Source: an uncultured Clostridium sp.
Lineage (GTDB): Bacteria; Bacillota; Clostridia; Lachnospirales; Lachnospiraceae
Assembly (NCBI GenBank): GCA_937902905.1
Contig: CALELW010000258.1
Location: 1 to 7,122, forward strand
Direction of reading: 5' to 3'
DNA: 7,122 nucleotides
Positions 6,090-7,122 of the stretch are shown piece by piece (the first letter of the stretch is position 1; each line of letters begins with the position of its first letter). A program made the translations under genes and the position numbers. The notes beneath the pieces were generated by a model. The model was given only the letters and a program-made list of their open reading frames with translations, did no database searches and was not told the origin of the DNA.

Positions 6090-7122
6090 TTAGTTCACGA
6101 CCTGATTTTTCCCCTTTTCCTTCCCCTGATTCAAACGCGAATCCGCAAGTGCAATCCGCTCTTTCATTGTCTCTTTTTCATCGCAGTATACAAACCCAAA
6201 CGTTGCCGTCACCGACACACGCCTGTGCTGATAGGAAAGCACATAGTCCGCAATTTCTTTACGAATTTTTTCTGTTAAACGGTACCCGCTTTTTTTATCC
6301 ATTTTCAAAAGCAGTAACACTTCATCACCGCCCCAGTGGCACACTTCACCACGGTTTCTCACTGCCTGGCGGATTAGATAGGAGAGATTAATCAAAAGCT
6401 CATCCCCGCAGGAATGACCGTACGTACGGTTTGTCTGTTTAAAATCATCCAAATCCATCAACACTACACAGTAATCTTTTTCATAATATTCGTATTCTTC
6501 AAATATTTCATCCATATTCTGGCGGTTTCTCATATTCGTAAGAGCATCGTAGTGAACCATGAAATCAAGTTCATCATTCCGCTCCTCTAATACATTTGTC
6601 GCACGGCGTATCGCAACAACAAAATACGCAGAATATGCCATCAGAAAAATTGTGCAAATAGCTACATTAATTGTAAAAATCACAAGCATCCAACGATTGG
6701 ACATTGTCGGCAATTTGTTAATTTCCCCTGCTGACAATGCCGAGTGGACAATCACAAGCAAATCAAAAACACCAAGCACACTCGATGTAACTACGCCGGT
6801 ACGGCTCTTCATATGAATACACGCAATGTAGTAAATAACCGGAATAAGCATAAAGCCATATAAAGAAAAACCATATCCCCAGCCTAAGCACAAATTACAC
6901 AAAAGCACATGTACAAGCACTTCGGCAAATGGTACTAACATCCATCTCTCCATATGTTTCACACGAGAAACCAAAAATAAAAGTAACAAGTAAATTACAA
7001 TACTTGCAATATTAAATACATATAAAATCGTCACCCCGATACAATAAAAGAAAATACACAGTGCCGTATGCATACACAAACTCAGTGCTAACATCAAAGC
7101 AAAAAAATGAACACTTCGCTTT
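6090..7122 (-). CDS. Membrane-anchored GGDEF-domain protein (putative diguanylate cyclase), 5' end outside window
   Basis: The frame is open to the right edge: upstream of TTG 7097 and ATG 7094 it still encodes KRSVHFFA, which continues the first membrane helix naturally, so the true start is probably beyond 7122. Numbering from the TTG, residues 1-165 hold about five to six hydrophobic segments, an N-terminal membrane sensor region I cannot assign to a named family. A short linker (166-180) leads to a GGDEF domain: DALTNMRNR (184-192), metal-binding Asp215 in LMDLDDFK, GHSCGDELL (227-235), signature GGDEV (256-260) and a C-terminal ADSRLNQGKEKGKNQ. Such domains make cyclic di-GMP from two GTP. 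Here the last signature residue is Val instead of Phe, and the position of the RxxD inhibitory site holds RNRG, so product feedback is probably absent. Activity is likely but unproven. Confidence 0.85.
   Translation of the reverse strand, partial: KRSVHFFALMLALSLCMHTALCIFFYCIGVTILYVFNIASIVIYLLLLFLVSRVKHMERWMLVPFAEVLVHVLLCNLCLGWGYGFSLYGFMLIPVIYYIACIHMKSRTGVVTSSVLGVFDLLVIVHSALSAGEINKLPTMSNRWMLVIFTINVAICTIFLMAYSAYFVVAIRRATNVLEERNDELDFMVHYDALTNMRNRQNMDEIFEEYEYYEKDYCVVLMDLDDFKQTNRTYGHSCGDELLINLSYLIRQAVRNRGEVCHWGGDEVLLLLKMDKKSGYRLTEKIRKEIADYVLSYQHRRVSVTATFGFVYCDEKETMKERIALADSRLNQGKEKGKNQVVN

Noticed and set aside
1..7122. CRISPR array, tRNA, rRNA, insertion sequence or integrase
   Set aside because: No regularly spaced repeats, no tRNA-like cloverleaf sequences and no transposase or integrase motifs were seen in either strand.

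Overview
The window looks like a low-GC Firmicutes chromosome, most likely a gut clostridium of the Lachnospiraceae type. That guess rests on AT-rich DNA, strong AGGAGG-type ribosome binding sites, and the pairing of a heavy-metal permease with a membrane GGDEF protein. No marker gene is present, so the taxon is inference. Every supported gene lies on the minus strand, so transcription runs from high to low coordinates.

Right part (5182 to 7122, chromosomal-looking, about 48-53% GC in sampled stretches): a membrane-anchored GGDEF-domain protein whose 5' end lies beyond the right edge, followed 38 bases later by a putative 10-TM heavy-metal exporter with a duplicated VP(Q/N)C motif and a Cys/His-rich loop. 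They may share a transcript.

Middle (4892 to 5181): a 290-base AT-rich junction carrying the likely promoter of the next operon. A perfect 13-base palindrome overlaps its -10 region.

Left part (1 to 4891, about 28-30% GC in sampled stretches): a compact defence-type operon. In transcription order it holds C5-cytosine methyltransferase A, a 488-aa protein with a C-terminal DUF3883 (PD-(D/E)XK-like) domain, methyltransferase B, a 273-base gap with what may be a broken small gene, methyltransferase C (HhaI-like target domain), and the first 47 residues of a GHKL/MORC-like ATPase that runs off the left edge. Four of the five genes are joined by overlaps of 1, 13 and 4 bases (TAATG, a longer overlap, ATGA).

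Interpretation: three DNA methyltransferases with different target-recognition regions, a nuclease-like protein and a GHKL ATPase are what one expects of a complex restriction-modification system of the MutL/MORC-ATPase class. The methyltransferases would protect host DNA. The DUF3883 protein, together with the GHKL ATPase and any genes past the left edge, would attack unmodified DNA. The effector half of the system is probably outside the window, so the system type cannot be fixed from this sequence alone.
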